A stretch of 42,996 nt of DNA from an uncultured Collinsella sp. (GTDB lineage: Bacteria; Actinomycetota; Coriobacteriia; Coriobacteriales; Coriobacteriaceae), in contig USQQ01000013.1 in the NCBI GenBank assembly GCA_900556875.1, forward strand, positions 1 through 42,996, written 5' to 3'. The notes beneath the pieces are model-generated. The model worked only from the letters and a program-made list of their open reading frames with translations, was not told the origin of the DNA and did no database searches. The translations under genes and the position numbers were made by a program. Each line of letters begins with the position of its first letter. Position 1 is the stretch's first letter. Below are positions 9,724 through 18,702 of the stretch, one piece after another.

Positions 9724-9860
9724 GGCACCCAACTCGTTCTTTGCTTTACTGAGATAAAGTGAACGCGCAGATTCGTAACCCGCTCGCAACCGTTCTATGG
9801 CACGATATTGAACGAATGTATGCTATGCGCCCGAGCCTTTCGGGCAGAGTGGGAGACAGT

Positions 9861-12161
9861 ATGGTTAAGCTGTACGAGGACGGCATCTACCTGCGCGGCG
9901 GCAGCGAGGTTGTGCCTGCAGCCGAGGCCGCTGAGCGCGGCATTACGCAGACGCCCGAGGATGCCAAGCGCGGCACCATCGCGTATTCGATCCTTCAGGC
10001 ACACAATACGTCCGGCGACCCCGAGGCGCTCAAGATTCGCTTCGACGCCATGGCGAGCCACGACATCACCTTTGTCGGCATCATCCAGACGGCGCGTGCC
10101 TCGGGCATGGAGCAGTTCCCGCTGCCCTACGTGCTCACCAACTGCCATAACTCGCTGTGCGCCGTGGGCGGCACCATCAACGAGGACGACCACGTCTTTG
10201 GCCTCTCTGCGGCCAAGAAGTACGGCGGCATCTTCGTCCCGCCGCACATCGCCGTTATCCACTCCTTTATGCGTGAGAACTTTGCCGGTTGCGGCAAGAT
10301 GATCCTGGGTTCCGACTCGCACACCCGCTACGGCGCCCTGGGCACCATGGCCGTGGGTGAGGGCGGCGGCGAGCTGGCCAAGCAGTTGCTGCGCGACACC
10401 TACGATGTCGCCTATCCCGGCGTCGTTGCCATCTACCTCACGGGTGCCCCGCGCCCCGGCGTCGGCCCGCACGACGTGGCGCTCGCCATCATCCGCGCCG
10501 TCTTTGCCAAGGGCTACGTTAAGAACAAGGTCATGGAGTTCGTGGGCCCCGGCATCTCGAGCATGACGACCGACTACCGCAACGGCGTCGACGTCATGAC
10601 CACCGAGACCACCTGCCTGTCGAGCATCTGGGCCACCGACGAGGACACGCACGCATTCCTGACCATGCACGGCCGCGGCGACGACTACCGCGAGCTCAAG
10701 CCCGCCGATGTCGCCTACTACGACGGCTGCGTCGAGGTCGACTTGTCGAGCATCAAGCCCATGATCGCGCTGCCGTTCCATCCTTCCAACGGCTTTGAGA
10801 TCGACGAGCTCAACGAGAACCTCGAGGACATCCTGCACGAGGTCGAGCTCGAGGCCGCCAAGATCGGCGAGGGCAAGACACACTTTAGCCTGCTCGACAA
10901 GATCGTCGACGGCAAACTGCGCGTGCAGCAGGGCGTTATCGCCGGCTGCTCGGGCGGCAACTACGACTCCGTGGTCCAGGCTGCCCGCGTGCTCAAGGGC
11001 GCCAACACCGGCTGCGGCGAGTTCTCGCTGTCGGTCTATCCCACGAGCCAGCCCGTGGCGCTCGAACTCACGCGCCGTGGCTACATTTACGACCTTATGG
11101 AGGCCGGCGCGATCGTGCGCACGGCGTTCTGCGGCCCGTGCTTTGGCGCCGGCGACACGCCTGCCAACAACGGCCTGTCCATCCGCCACACCACGCGCAA
11201 TTTCCCCAACCGTGAGGGCTCCAAGCCGGGCAATGGCCAGTTGAGCGCCGTGGCTCTGATGGACGCTCGCTCCATTGCGGCGACGGCTGCCAACGGCGGC
11301 GTCCTGACGCCGGCGACCGACCTACCCGAGGAGACTTGGGACGAGGCCTGCGAGTACACCTTCGACGACGCTCCCTACAAGAAGCGCGTGTACTGGGGCT
11401 TTGGCAAGGCTGAGCCCGCCGACGAGCTGGTCGAGGGCCCCAACATCAAGCCGTGGCCCGCGATGGAGCCGCTCGGCGACGATATCCTGCTCAAGGTTTG
11501 CTCCAAGATCATGGACCCGGTCACCACGACCGACGAGCTCATTCCCTCGGGCGAGACGAGTTCCTTCCGCTCCAACCCGCTGGGTCTGGCCGAGTTTACG
11601 CTGAGCCGCCGCGATCCGGCCTACGTGGGTCGCTCCAAGGAGGTCGACGCCGTGGAGAAGCGCCGCGTGGCCGGCGAGGCCACGGGCGACCTGGCGGCGC
11701 TCAATGCCGAGCTTGCCGGTGTGTTTGAGGCGCTGACCGGCGCGGGCGTCGCGGCCGATGCCAAGGCGACCGAGTTTGGCTCCATGCTCTATGCCAAGAA
11801 GCCCGGTGACGGTTCCGCCCGCGAGCAGGCCGCGAGCTGCCAGCGCGTAATTGGCGGCCTGGCCAACATCGTTCACGAGTACGCCACCAAGCGCTATCGC
11901 TCCAACGTCATGAACTGGGGCATGGTGCCCTTCCAGATGGAGGCCGAGCCCAACTTTGAGGTGGGCGACTACGTCTTTGTGCCGGGCATCCGTGCCGCGC
12001 TCGATGGCGACCTCAAGAACATCGCCGCCTACGTGGTGCGCGCCGATGGTGCGGTCGAGCAGATTGAGCTCTACATTGCCGATATGACAGCCGAAGAACG
12101 TGCCATCGTCAAGGCCGGCTGCCTGATCAACTACAACAAGTTCAAGGCCGCTGCCGAGTAA
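9861..12161 (+). CDS. Aconitase-family hydratase (YbhJ-like)
   Basis: A 766-residue member of the aconitase superfamily, whose enzymes dehydrate and rehydrate hydroxy-acids with a [4Fe-4S] cluster. Cluster cysteines appear at about residues 363 (AGCSGG) and 424/427 (FCGPCFGAG). SDSHTRYGALG and a C-terminal swivel-like domain are also visible. It resembles the uncharacterised E. coli YbhJ group more than citrate aconitase, so the substrate is unknown. The open frame starts at 9759, but the ATG at 9861 (MVKLYEDGIYL) has GGGAGA at a good distance and fits family N termini. It appears monocistronic, with a long hairpin behind it. Confidence 0.85.
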   Translation: MVKLYEDGIYLRGGSEVVPAAEAAERGITQTPEDAKRGTIAYSILQAHNTSGDPEALKIRFDAMASHDITFVGIIQTARASGMEQFPLPYVLTNCHNSLCAVGGTINEDDHVFGLSAAKKYGGIFVPPHIAVIHSFMRENFAGCGKMILGSDSHTRYGALGTMAVGEGGGELAKQLLRDTYDVAYPGVVAIYLTGAPRPGVGPHDVALAIIRAVFAKGYVKNKVMEFVGPGISSMTTDYRNGVDVMTTETTCLSSIWATDEDTHAFLTMHGRGDDYRELKPADVAYYDGCVEVDLSSIKPMIALPFHPSNGFEIDELNENLEDILHEVELEAAKIGEGKTHFSLLDKIVDGKLRVQQGVIAGCSGGNYDSVVQAARVLKGANTGCGEFSLSVYPTSQPVALELTRRGYIYDLMEAGAIVRTAFCGPCFGAGDTPANNGLSIRHTTRNFPNREGSKPGNGQLSAVALMDARSIAATAANGGVLTPATDLPEETWDEACEYTFDDAPYKKRVYWGFGKAEPADELVEGPNIKPWPAMEPLGDDILLKVCSKIMDPVTTTDELIPSGETSSFRSNPLGLAEFTLSRRDPAYVGRSKEVDAVEKRRVAGEATGDLAALNAELAGVFEALTGAGVAADAKATEFGSMLYAKKPGDGSAREQAASCQRVIGGLANIVHEYATKRYRSNVMNWGMVPFQMEAEPNFEVGDYVFVPGIRAALDGDLKNIAAYVVRADGAVEQIELYIADMTAEERAIVKAGCLINYNKFKAAAE

Positions 12162-12176
12162 CGCACTTAATTGTCC

Positions 12177-12250
12177 GCCCGGGGCTTACCCTTTCCCGCC
12201 CGCTCACGCGCTTCGCGAGGGTCGCGTTCGGGAAAGGGTAAGCCCCGGGC
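12177..12250. repeat. Perfect 22-bp-arm hairpin after the hydratase
   Basis: Arms 12177-12198 and 12229-12250 are exact reverse complements (core GGGGCTTACCCTTTCCCG) with a 30-nt loop. It begins 15 bases after the hydratase stop codon and could end transcription, but there is no T-run. It belongs to the set of long intergenic hairpins in this window. Confidence 0.75.
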
Positions 12251-12300
12251 TACATTTCTGCGTTCTCGTTGGGTCTTGAGGGGCGCTAATAAATAGACTG

Positions 12301-12605
12301 GGACCACCACAAAGGGGACAGGCACCTTTGTGGTGGTTCCGTTTATCTCGATCTGTAACAGCTAGGGGCCAAAGTACGCCGCTAGATGTTACAGGTCGAG
12401 ATTTTCGTACGGGGCTCTACACTTCATCTCGACCTGTAACAGACAGGTCCCAATTTGCCGAATAATTGTTACAGATCGAGACAAACGGTCGTCGCAGCTC
12501 GTTTCATCTAAATCTGTAACACCAAGGACCCAAAAGGGCCGCTAGCTGTTACAGATTGAGACAGCGGAGCGCCGGAGCCGAAAACTACCACGAAGGTGTC
12601 TGTCC
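12301..12605. repeat. Palindromic module 1: bracket, three tandem hairpins, inverted bracket
   Basis: The left bracket is a hairpin (12301-12315 with 12325-12340, CCACCACAAAGG) with GGGGACAGGCA in and next to its loop. Three hairpins follow at 12345-12402, 12426-12482 and 12506-12562, all of the form ATCTCGATCTGTAACA...TGTTACAGATCGAGAT with partly conserved inner sequence and 23-nt separators. An inverted bracket, CCACGAAGGTGTCTGTCC, ends at 12605. Some arm changes differ between units while pairing is kept. A related module is at 13712-13975. No ORF runs through it convincingly. Confidence 0.85.
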
Positions 12606-12614
12606 GGCGGGTTC

Positions 12615-13262
12615 TTATTTCGATGGGGTCCAGGTTATTTCATCGTCAAATAGCCAAGTGCGTGCTGAGCCACTGTCGCGCGCTGTCTGTGGATCGGGCT
12701 CGCAAGTTTGTTCGTAGGCATCCTCGGTACACCGATCCATAAAATCGACGACTGCCGTCTGGTCGCCTTCCATGACGTAGATCACGTTGCCATCCGAGAT
12801 ATAGACTCCCGGCCCTTCGTTGTCCACGTAGCCGGGGTCGTATGAAACGTTGCACAGTCTGCTCCCGTTTGCCGCATCGAGTTCAAGGGTCGAATGATAC
12901 CCGCCATTCATTTGGCCTGTCTTGGCTCGATATATTGCGGCGCCGTACCATCGCTTAAACGTCTTGCCTTTGAGTAAACTGGTTGCCTTGCCGATAAGCT
13001 GCTCATCTTGGGTATAGCGCGTGGCTCCAAGTTCGATTCTGGGATAGTTACTGACCCCAAGCACTGCGGGCGTACCGTCGAAATCGACGGTGATTGAATC
13101 GGGTTTGACGATATCGGTGAGGATTTCGATGGGGTAGCTTACGGTTTCAACCGCCGCCTGCGTCGCCGAGGCAGGGAGAAATGCGAGATAGATAATGCCC
13201 ACGCCGACTGCGGTAATTGCAAACGCTAAGACGAGCAGGCCGATATAGGTGGAGCGTTTCAC
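12615..13262 (-). CDS. Membrane-anchored protein of unknown function
   Basis: About 215 residues from a GTG at 13262 (VKRSTYIGLLV...), preceded by GAGG at a suitable distance; the frame extends to 13289 from a TTG. One N-terminal hydrophobic segment (about residues 5-27) is followed by an exported domain of about 180 residues with no family I recognise. The acidic, Tyr/Gly-containing exported part has cysteines near residues 140, 180 and 190 that could form disulfides. It is isolated and flanked on both sides by the duplicated three-hairpin modules, one of which begins only 10 bases past its stop codon. Confidence 0.75.
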   Translation of the reverse strand: MKRSTYIGLLVLAFAITAVGVGIIYLAFLPASATQAAVETVSYPIEILTDIVKPDSITVDFDGTPAVLGVSNYPRIELGATRYTQDEQLIGKATSLLKGKTFKRWYGAAIYRAKTGQMNGGYHSTLELDAANGSRLCNVSYDPGYVDNEGPGVYISDGNVIYVMEGDQTAVVDFMDRCTEDAYEQTCEPDPQTARDSGSARTWLFDDEITWTPSK

Positions 13263-13340
13263 GGCGGGTACCTCGCAAACAGTATGCAATCATTAAGATA
13301 AGCGATACCAGCTTACGACAATAGTCAAAAGAAAGCGACC

Positions 13341-13424
13341 GCCCGGAATGAGAGGGGCTAAAAGGCCCTATTAGGCTCCGATTTGACCTCTAATAGGAAT
13401 ATTTGCCTCCCTCTCATTCTGGGC
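13341..13424. repeat. Two-stage long hairpin
   Basis: Outer arms (GCCC.GAATGAGAG from 13341 and CTCTCATTC.GGGC to 13424) enclose inner arms CCTATTAG and CTAATAGG. It lies between the orphan membrane gene and palindromic module 2. The whole stretch 13263-14036 contains no gene I can support; small open frames there run across the repeats. Confidence 0.65.
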
Positions 13425-13711
13425 GAGAGGTCAAAAATTGAGTTCACGAGTTTTGCGCAATACTATTCTCACTAAAGCCGCTATTTTCACTATAAGCACT
13501 ATAAATACGATAGGAAGGACGACGAGAACATTGTGACGTGCGATAGCTAAGCCGTTTAAGCCGGACTCTGACCTTGAATCTCCGCCTCTATCTGTGCGAA
13601 CGGGCTATTGTCGGTTCTCGATTCCATCGCTGCGTTCTCGCTGGGTCTTGGGATCGCCAAACGTAGACTGGGCTTGATGTCGCTTCTTTTAATCGGGGCT
13701 GATTCTTCTCT

Positions 13712-13975
13712 GGACCACCACAAAGGGGACGGGCATCTTTGTGGTGGTTCTTGGTTTGTCTCGATCTGTAACATCTTGGCCGCTAAAAGTGGGCCTGGTG
13801 TTACAGATTTAGATTTTCGATTCGGGTGTCTTCTGTTTGTCTCGATCTGTAACAGTTAGACCCTAATTTGCCGAGTAGATGTTACAGATTGAGACAAACG
13901 GTTGCCGCTGGTCATTTCATCTCGATCTGTAACATCTAGGATCAAAAATGGCTGCTAGATGTTATAGATCGAGAT
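13712..13975. repeat. Palindromic module 2: bracket plus three tandem hairpins
   Basis: A bracket hairpin (13712-13750, CCACCACAAAG with GGGGACGGGCAT in and next to its loop) is followed by three units at 13758-13814, 13839-13895 and 13919-13975 with arms TCTCGATCTGTAACA / TGTTACAGATCGAGA. Period, unit length and separators match module 1; the second separators are alignable (AAACGGT.G.CGC...TTTC). Upstream text also matches (GCGTTCTCG.TGGGTCTTG near 12260 and 13630). The inverted closing bracket of module 1 was not found here; instead the clpB promoter region follows. Confidence 0.85.
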
Positions 13976-14036
13976 GGTAGTGCGCCTGGGCAGCGGCGGG
14001 CTGACATCTCAGTACCCTATCCATCAACCACTCATA

Positions 14037-14072
14037 AAATCTTATATATAGAGACTTAGATTTGTGTATAAG
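14037..14072 (+). promoter_or_regulatory. clpB upstream motif shared with dnaK
   Basis: AAATCTTATAT (14037-14047) and GACTTAGATTT (14053-14063), followed by GTATAAG, match the dnaK upstream motif with identical spacing. This is about 90 bases before the clpB start. A common heat-shock operator or promoter element is inferred. Confidence 0.6.
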
Positions 14073-14152
14073 ATCGTACAAAGCTGGCAACAATACTTCT
14101 CGAACAACGTGAAGCCGCCCCGTAGGGCGGCCACCCCAAGAGAGGTGATTCC

Positions 14153-16780
14153 ATGAGAATCGATAAGCTAGCAATGACGTCGCGCGAGGCGTTGCAGACC
14201 GCCATGAGCACGGCTGCCGACGCGCAGGCCGGCGCGGTGGAGCCGATTCACCTGCTGTCTGCCCTGCTCGGCGCCGGCGAGCGCAATATCTCCGTGATCA
14301 TCGAGCGCATCGGTGCCGACCCGGCCCAGCTCGCACGTTCCACGCAGGATGCCATCGACCACGCGCCTAAGGTTTCGGGCGAGGGTCAGCAGATGGGCCT
14401 GTCCAACGAGCTCGTCCGCGTCATCGAGAAGGCCGAAAAGAAGGCCACTAAGATGGGCGACAGCTTTGTGGTGACCGAGCATCTGCTGATGGCACTTGCC
14501 GAGGACAAGGGCGAGGCCGGCCGCGTTCTGCGTGACGCCGGCGTGACCAAGGAGCGCATCGAGCAAGTCTACGAGGAGCTGCGCGGCGATGACCGCGTGA
14601 CGTCTGCCGAGGACAAGACGCAGTTTGAGGCCTTGGAGCAGTACGGTCGCAACATCTGCGACCTCGCCCGCGCCGGCAAGCTCGACCCGGTCATCGGCCG
14701 TACCGACGAGATTCGCCGTACCATCCAGGTACTGTCGCGCCGCACCAAGAACAACCCCGTGCTCATCGGCGAGCCGGGCGTCGGCAAGACGGCCATCGTC
14801 GAGGGCATCGCCCAGCGTATCGTGGCCGGCGACGTGCCGAGCACCCTGCGCGACCGCGACCTCATCGAGCTCGACATGAGCGCGCTGGTCGCCGGCGCCA
14901 AGTACCGCGGCGAGTTCGAGGACCGCTTGAAGGCCGTGCTCAAGGAAGTACAAAAATCCGAGGGTAAGGTCATCCTGTTCATCGATGAGCTCCACACCAT
15001 CGTGGGCGCGGGTGCCACCGAGGGCTCCATGGATGCCGGCAACATCCTCAAGCCTGCGCTCGCCCGTGGCGACCTGCATGCGATCGGCGCGACCACGCTC
15101 GACGAGTACCGTAAGTACATCGAGAAGGACGCGGCACTCGCCCGACGTTTCCAGACCGTGATGGTCTCCGAGCCCACCGTCGAGGACACCATCTCGATTC
15201 TGCGTGGCCTCAAGGAGAAGTACGAGATCTTCCACGGCGTGCATATCACCGATAGCGCGCTCGTGGCCGCCGCCGACCTCTCCGATCGCTACATCGCTGA
15301 CCGCTTCCTGCCCGACAAGGCCATCGACCTGGTCGATGAGGCCGCAAGCCGCCTGCGCATGGAGCTCGACAGCATGCCGGTCGAGATCGACGCCACCACG
15401 CGTCAGCTCACCCAGCTGCAGATCGAGGAGCAGGCGCTCATGAAGGAGACCGATGACGCCTCCAAGGAGCGTCTGGAAGCCCTGCGCCAGGAGATTGCCG
15501 AGGTCCAGGAAAAGCTCAACGTGCAAAAGGCCGGCTGGCTCAACCAAAAGAACGCCATCGACCACGTGCAGGAGCTTAAGGGCCAGCTTGACGAGGCCAA
15601 GAGCGAAGAGGAGCGCGCGACGCGCAACGGCGACCTGGGTCGTGCGTCCGAGCTGCGCTTCTCCGTGATTCCGGGTCTGCAGCAGCAGATTCAGGATTCC
15701 GAGGCCGCGCTCGAGGCACAAAAGCAGCAGGACGGCGAGGGTCTCAACGAGCAGGTGACCTCCGACGAGATTGCCGAGGTCGTGAGCGCCTGGACCGGTG
15801 TGCCCGTGTCCAAGATGATGCAGGGCGAGCTCGACAAGCTCAAGGGCCTGGAGGGCGAGCTGCATAAGCGCGTCATTGGCCAGGACGAGGCCGTCTCCGC
15901 CGTCGCCGCAGCTGTGCGCCGCAGCCGTGCGGGCCTTTCCGATCCGGACAAGCCCATCGGCAGCTTCTTCTTCCTGGGCCCCACCGGCGTAGGCAAGACC
16001 GAGCTCGCCAAGGCGCTGGCCGAGTGCCTGTTCGATGATGAGCGCGCGCTTGTGCGTATCGACATGTCCGAGTATATGGAGAAGTTCAGCGTCCAGCGTC
16101 TGATCGGTGCGCCTCCGGGATACGTGGGCTACGACGAGGGCGGCCAGCTCACCGAGGCCGTGCGCCGTCGTCCGTACTCCGTAATCTTGCTCGACGAGAT
16201 GGAGAAGGCTCATCCGGATGTCTTCAACGTGCTGTTGCAGGTGCTTGATGACGGCCGTCTGACCGATGGCCAGGGTCGCCAGGTGTCCTTCAAGAACACG
16301 ATTATCATCATGACGTCCAACGTGGGCTCCAAGGCCATCGCCGATCTGTCCGGTAAGGACGAGGAGGAGATGCGCCATCAGGTTGACGCCGCCATGGCTC
16401 AGACCTTCCGCCCCGAGTTCCTCAACCGTATCGACGATATCGTGGTGTTCCATCCGCTCGGCATGGCGCAGATCGAGAAGATCGTCGACATCCAGCTTGC
16501 CGACGTCCGCGCGCGTCTGGCCAAGGAGCGCATGACGCTTGCCATCACCCCGGCGGCCAAGCAGATGCTCGCCGTGGGTGGCCTGGACCCCGTGTTCGGT
16601 GCCCGTCCGCTCAAGCGCCTGGTCCAGCGCGAGGTCGTGGACGCCATCGCCGCCGCCATCATCGACGGCACGGTGCGCGAGGGCAATCAGGTGACGGTCG
16701 ATGCCGACAAGGACGGCGGCTTTACCGTCGTGTGCGACAACACGCCGGCGGCCACCTACGAGGTCCCCGACGCCGAGTAG
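14153..16780 (+). CDS. clpB: ATP-dependent disaggregase ClpB
   Basis: ClpB (Hsp104 family) extracts polypeptides from aggregates together with DnaK. The 875-residue protein is full length. Visible are the N-terminal Clp repeats (1-150), NBD1 with Walker A GEPGVGKT and Walker B VILFIDELHT, the coiled-coil M domain (about 410-530) that separates ClpB from ClpA/C, and NBD2 with GPTGVGKT and VILLDEMEKAHPDV. There is no sign of the ClpP-binding loop. The start follows AAGAGAGGTGATTCC. It is monocistronic, with a strong terminator behind and the dnaK-like motif upstream. Confidence 0.98.
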   Translation: MRIDKLAMTSREALQTAMSTAADAQAGAVEPIHLLSALLGAGERNISVIIERIGADPAQLARSTQDAIDHAPKVSGEGQQMGLSNELVRVIEKAEKKATKMGDSFVVTEHLLMALAEDKGEAGRVLRDAGVTKERIEQVYEELRGDDRVTSAEDKTQFEALEQYGRNICDLARAGKLDPVIGRTDEIRRTIQVLSRRTKNNPVLIGEPGVGKTAIVEGIAQRIVAGDVPSTLRDRDLIELDMSALVAGAKYRGEFEDRLKAVLKEVQKSEGKVILFIDELHTIVGAGATEGSMDAGNILKPALARGDLHAIGATTLDEYRKYIEKDAALARRFQTVMVSEPTVEDTISILRGLKEKYEIFHGVHITDSALVAAADLSDRYIADRFLPDKAIDLVDEAASRLRMELDSMPVEIDATTRQLTQLQIEEQALMKETDDASKERLEALRQEIAEVQEKLNVQKAGWLNQKNAIDHVQELKGQLDEAKSEEERATRNGDLGRASELRFSVIPGLQQQIQDSEAALEAQKQQDGEGLNEQVTSDEIAEVVSAWTGVPVSKMMQGELDKLKGLEGELHKRVIGQDEAVSAVAAAVRRSRAGLSDPDKPIGSFFFLGPTGVGKTELAKALAECLFDDERALVRIDMSEYMEKFSVQRLIGAPPGYVGYDEGGQLTEAVRRRPYSVILLDEMEKAHPDVFNVLLQVLDDGRLTDGQGRQVSFKNTIIIMTSNVGSKAIADLSGKDEEEMRHQVDAAMAQTFRPEFLNRIDDIVVFHPLGMAQIEKIVDIQLADVRARLAKERMTLAITPAAKQMLAVGGLDPVFGARPLKRLVQREVVDAIAAAIIDGTVREGNQVTVDADKDGGFTVVCDNTPAATYEVPDAE

Positions 16781-16825
16781 ATTTATGGGACATGCCTTAA
16801 AATCTGCCAGCCGTCTCTAAACGCC

Positions 16826-16862
16826 AAGGGCGGCGGATCCAATGGGGTCCGCCGCCCTTTTT
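16826..16862 (+). terminator. clpB terminator
   Basis: GGGCGGCGGATCC and GGGTCCGCCGCCC form a 13-bp stem with a 4-nt loop, followed by TTTTT. It is a classic rho-independent terminator, about 45 bases after the clpB stop. Confidence 0.92.
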
Positions 16863-16914
16863 CGTGCGACAATCGATGATGTTGAACACGATTGCACGGC
16901 AAGGAGATATGCAG

Positions 16915-17100
16915 ATGATAGACAAGAACAAGACGAACACGTCGACGACCGATGCCGCACCCAAGCCTGCGCCTAAGCCGGCACCCAAGCCGCGCGACCC
17001 CTACATCCGTGCCGAGAACGAGGATGACGACGGCTACGATCCTTATAGCGATCGTCGCCCCGAGCGCGAGCCCCTCTTCGAAGCCGACCCCTGGCGTTAA
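16915..17100 (+). CDS. Small Pro/Lys-rich hypothetical protein
   Basis: A 61-residue protein that I do not recognise. The ATG at 16915 lies 8 bases after AAGGAG; an ATG two codons earlier is too close to that site. It has a Lys/Thr/Asn start, a proline-rich repeat (APKPAPKPAPKPRD) and an acidic C-terminal half (NEDDDGYDPYSDRRPE), ending in EADPWR. It looks disordered, with no signal peptide or membrane segment. The strong ribosome-binding site and its place directly after the clpB terminator support it as a real gene. Confidence 0.65.
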   Translation: MIDKNKTNTSTTDAAPKPAPKPAPKPRDPYIRAENEDDDGYDPYSDRRPEREPLFEADPWR

Positions 17101-17133
17101 GTAGCTCATTTGGGACGGGGTTTTTAGCTACTT
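17099..17133. repeat. GGGAC-core hairpin after the small protein gene
   Basis: AAGTAGCT (17099-17106) and AGCTACTT (17126-17133) pair around a loop containing TTTGGGACGGGG. It starts at the stop codon and is followed by TGTTTTC, so it may also serve as terminator. The loop matches the GGGGAC core of the other intergenic modules. Confidence 0.55.
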
Positions 17134-17237
17134 TGTTTTCGGCTAGAGGCGTTCATGCCTGCCCCCTCGGCCGCTCGATATCCTCCGGGAGGGGCCACTA
17201 ATAGAAAACTTGCTTATCCATTAATCAAGATACGCAT

Positions 17238-17297
17238 AATCTTGCTCTCCTGCTAATCAAGAATCGTTATAATCTTGATTAGCAGGAGAGCAAGATT
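17238..17297. promoter_or_regulatory. Perfect 25-bp-arm palindrome at the ATPase gene promoter
   Basis: Arms 17238-17262 and 17273-17297 are exact reverse complements (core GCTCTCCTGCTAATCAAGA) around a 10-nt loop. TATAAT at 17268-17273 spans the loop and first base of the right arm, a perfect -10 box. A further TTAATCAAGAT copy lies just upstream (17221-17231). The right arm ends 8 bases before the ATPase start codon, so the structure could act as operator DNA or fold in the mRNA leader and mask the ribosome-binding site. Confidence 0.7.
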
Positions 17298-17305
17298 GGA
17301 GAATT

Positions 17306-18658
17306 ATGGCATTCAACGACTTGGTGGCTCAAAAAATAAAGGACTTTGAGCAACAGGGGATTCCGCAGGTCTTTGAGCGCGACCTTGATCTGGGCAACCC
17401 GCAGGAGCCAAAGCGCGACAACATCGTATATGTGATTGTGGGCGCCCGTCGTTGTGGAAAGACGTATCGCCTGTATCAGGAGATGCGGCGGCTTCAGGGC
17501 CAAGGCGTCGAGCTTGACCGGATGCTATATTTCAATTTTGAGGATGAGCGCTTGCGTCCGTATGAGCCATCGCTACTAGCGGACGTGCTCGATACATTCT
17601 ATGCACTATATCCTGCTGCTCGAGGCGAGGGCGCCTACCTTTTCTTTGACGAGATCCAGGAAATACCCGAATGGGGTGCGTTTCTGCGACGCGTGGTCGA
17701 TACGGAGAAGGCGACCGTTTACGTGACGGGATCTTCTTCTAAGATGCTGTCCTCAGAACTTAAGAGCGAGTTCAGGGGCCGTTCTCTTGTGCGAGAGCTT
17801 TTTCCGTTGAGTTTTTCGGAATACGTCCGATATAAGACGGGGAGCGTTCCTGAGTCGAACGCACCCTTCTCCTCGAGCGATGCGGCGTTGCTCCGACACC
17901 ATCTGGTCGGATATCTCGAGCGAGGGGGATTCATCGCGACACTTGAGCAGACGCCCGCAGACACGATTCAGCTGCTACAGGAATATGCGTCGCGAACGGT
18001 CGCCATGGACGTCGTTGAACGTTACGACGTCAAGAACCCCCGTTTGGCCTCGCTGTTTCTGGCGCGGTGCATGGCATCTTCGGGACGAGAGCTGTCAGTG
18101 AACAAAGTGTACAACGAGTTCAAGAGCAGACAGATATCCGTCAGTCGAAATACGCTCAGCGACTTACTTGAGTATTACGAGGACGCCTACCTGCTGTTTT
18201 CGGTGCCGGAATTCACGCGTTCGCTTGCCAATAATACGCGGTCTGCGTCTAAGGTCTACGCCGTCGATCCTGCGATGTTCGGAGCGTTCTCCCCCGCATC
18301 GGCACTGGATCAGGGTCAGAGGCTCGAGACCGCGGTGTTCAATGCGCTCAGAAGAAGGACCCCCGCCGTGCGGCCCGGTTCGGTTTGCCGCCTGCTGATT
18401 AAAGATAAGAATAAAAGCCATGAGGTGGACTTTGTGGCTGGGGATGCACTGCTCATGCAGGCTTACGGCCTGATTCAGGTAAGTGTGGATATGACAAGCG
18501 AGAAAACGCGCGAGCGCGAAATTGCCGCGCTCGATGCCGCGATGGCCCAGTTTGATCTTGGCGAGTCGGCAATCGTTACCATGGATGAGCAGGCCGATAT
18601 TCCATGCAAACACGGCGTGGTACATGCTGTGCCCGCATGGAAGTGGCTCCTTTCCTAA
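17306..18658 (+). CDS. ATP-binding protein, AAA_14 + DUF4143
   Basis: A 450-residue P-loop ATPase with N-terminal AAA_14-type core: Walker A GARRCGKT (46-53), Walker B YLFFDEIQEIPEWG and the sensor-like VYVTGSSSKML. The C-terminal half is a DUF4143 domain (LFPLSFSEY, winged-helix segment, then a PD-(D/E)XK-like end with EVDFVAGDALLMQ...QVSVDM). Members are common and patchy across gut bacteria and archaea; their role is not established, though many behave like mobile or addiction-type genes. It stands alone with its own palindromic promoter, convergent with the next gene. Confidence 0.85.
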   Translation: MAFNDLVAQKIKDFEQQGIPQVFERDLDLGNPQEPKRDNIVYVIVGARRCGKTYRLYQEMRRLQGQGVELDRMLYFNFEDERLRPYEPSLLADVLDTFYALYPAARGEGAYLFFDEIQEIPEWGAFLRRVVDTEKATVYVTGSSSKMLSSELKSEFRGRSLVRELFPLSFSEYVRYKTGSVPESNAPFSSSDAALLRHHLVGYLERGGFIATLEQTPADTIQLLQEYASRTVAMDVVERYDVKNPRLASLFLARCMASSGRELSVNKVYNEFKSRQISVSRNTLSDLLEYYEDAYLLFSVPEFTRSLANNTRSASKVYAVDPAMFGAFSPASALDQGQRLETAVFNALRRRTPAVRPGSVCRLLIKDKNKSHEVDFVAGDALLMQAYGLIQVSVDMTSEKTREREIAALDAAMAQFDLGESAIVTMDEQADIPCKHGVVHAVPAWKWLLS

Positions 18659-18702
18659 TCGTCTATGGATTTGCGAGGCCAGGACTCAGGTGTCATGGTC
18701 CG

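Noticed and set aside
13556..13859. Small open frames on both strands in 13.55-13.86 kb
   Set aside because: They run across the bracket hairpin and repeat units, have no good ribosome-binding site and no recognisable sequence.
12345..13975. The two three-unit arrays as CRISPR loci
   Set aside because: Each unit is itself a long hairpin of about 57 bp, separators are short and similar between the arrays, and no cas genes are present.
14168..16453. 761-residue open frame antisense to clpB, and similar long antisense frames over nadA-nadC, dnaK, the hydratase and the surface protein gene (for example 30800-34081, minus)
   Set aside because: They are shadows caused by GC-rich codon use. The translations are low complexity (Leu/Arg/His/Gly rich), match no family, lack ribosome-binding sites and lie opposite certain genes.
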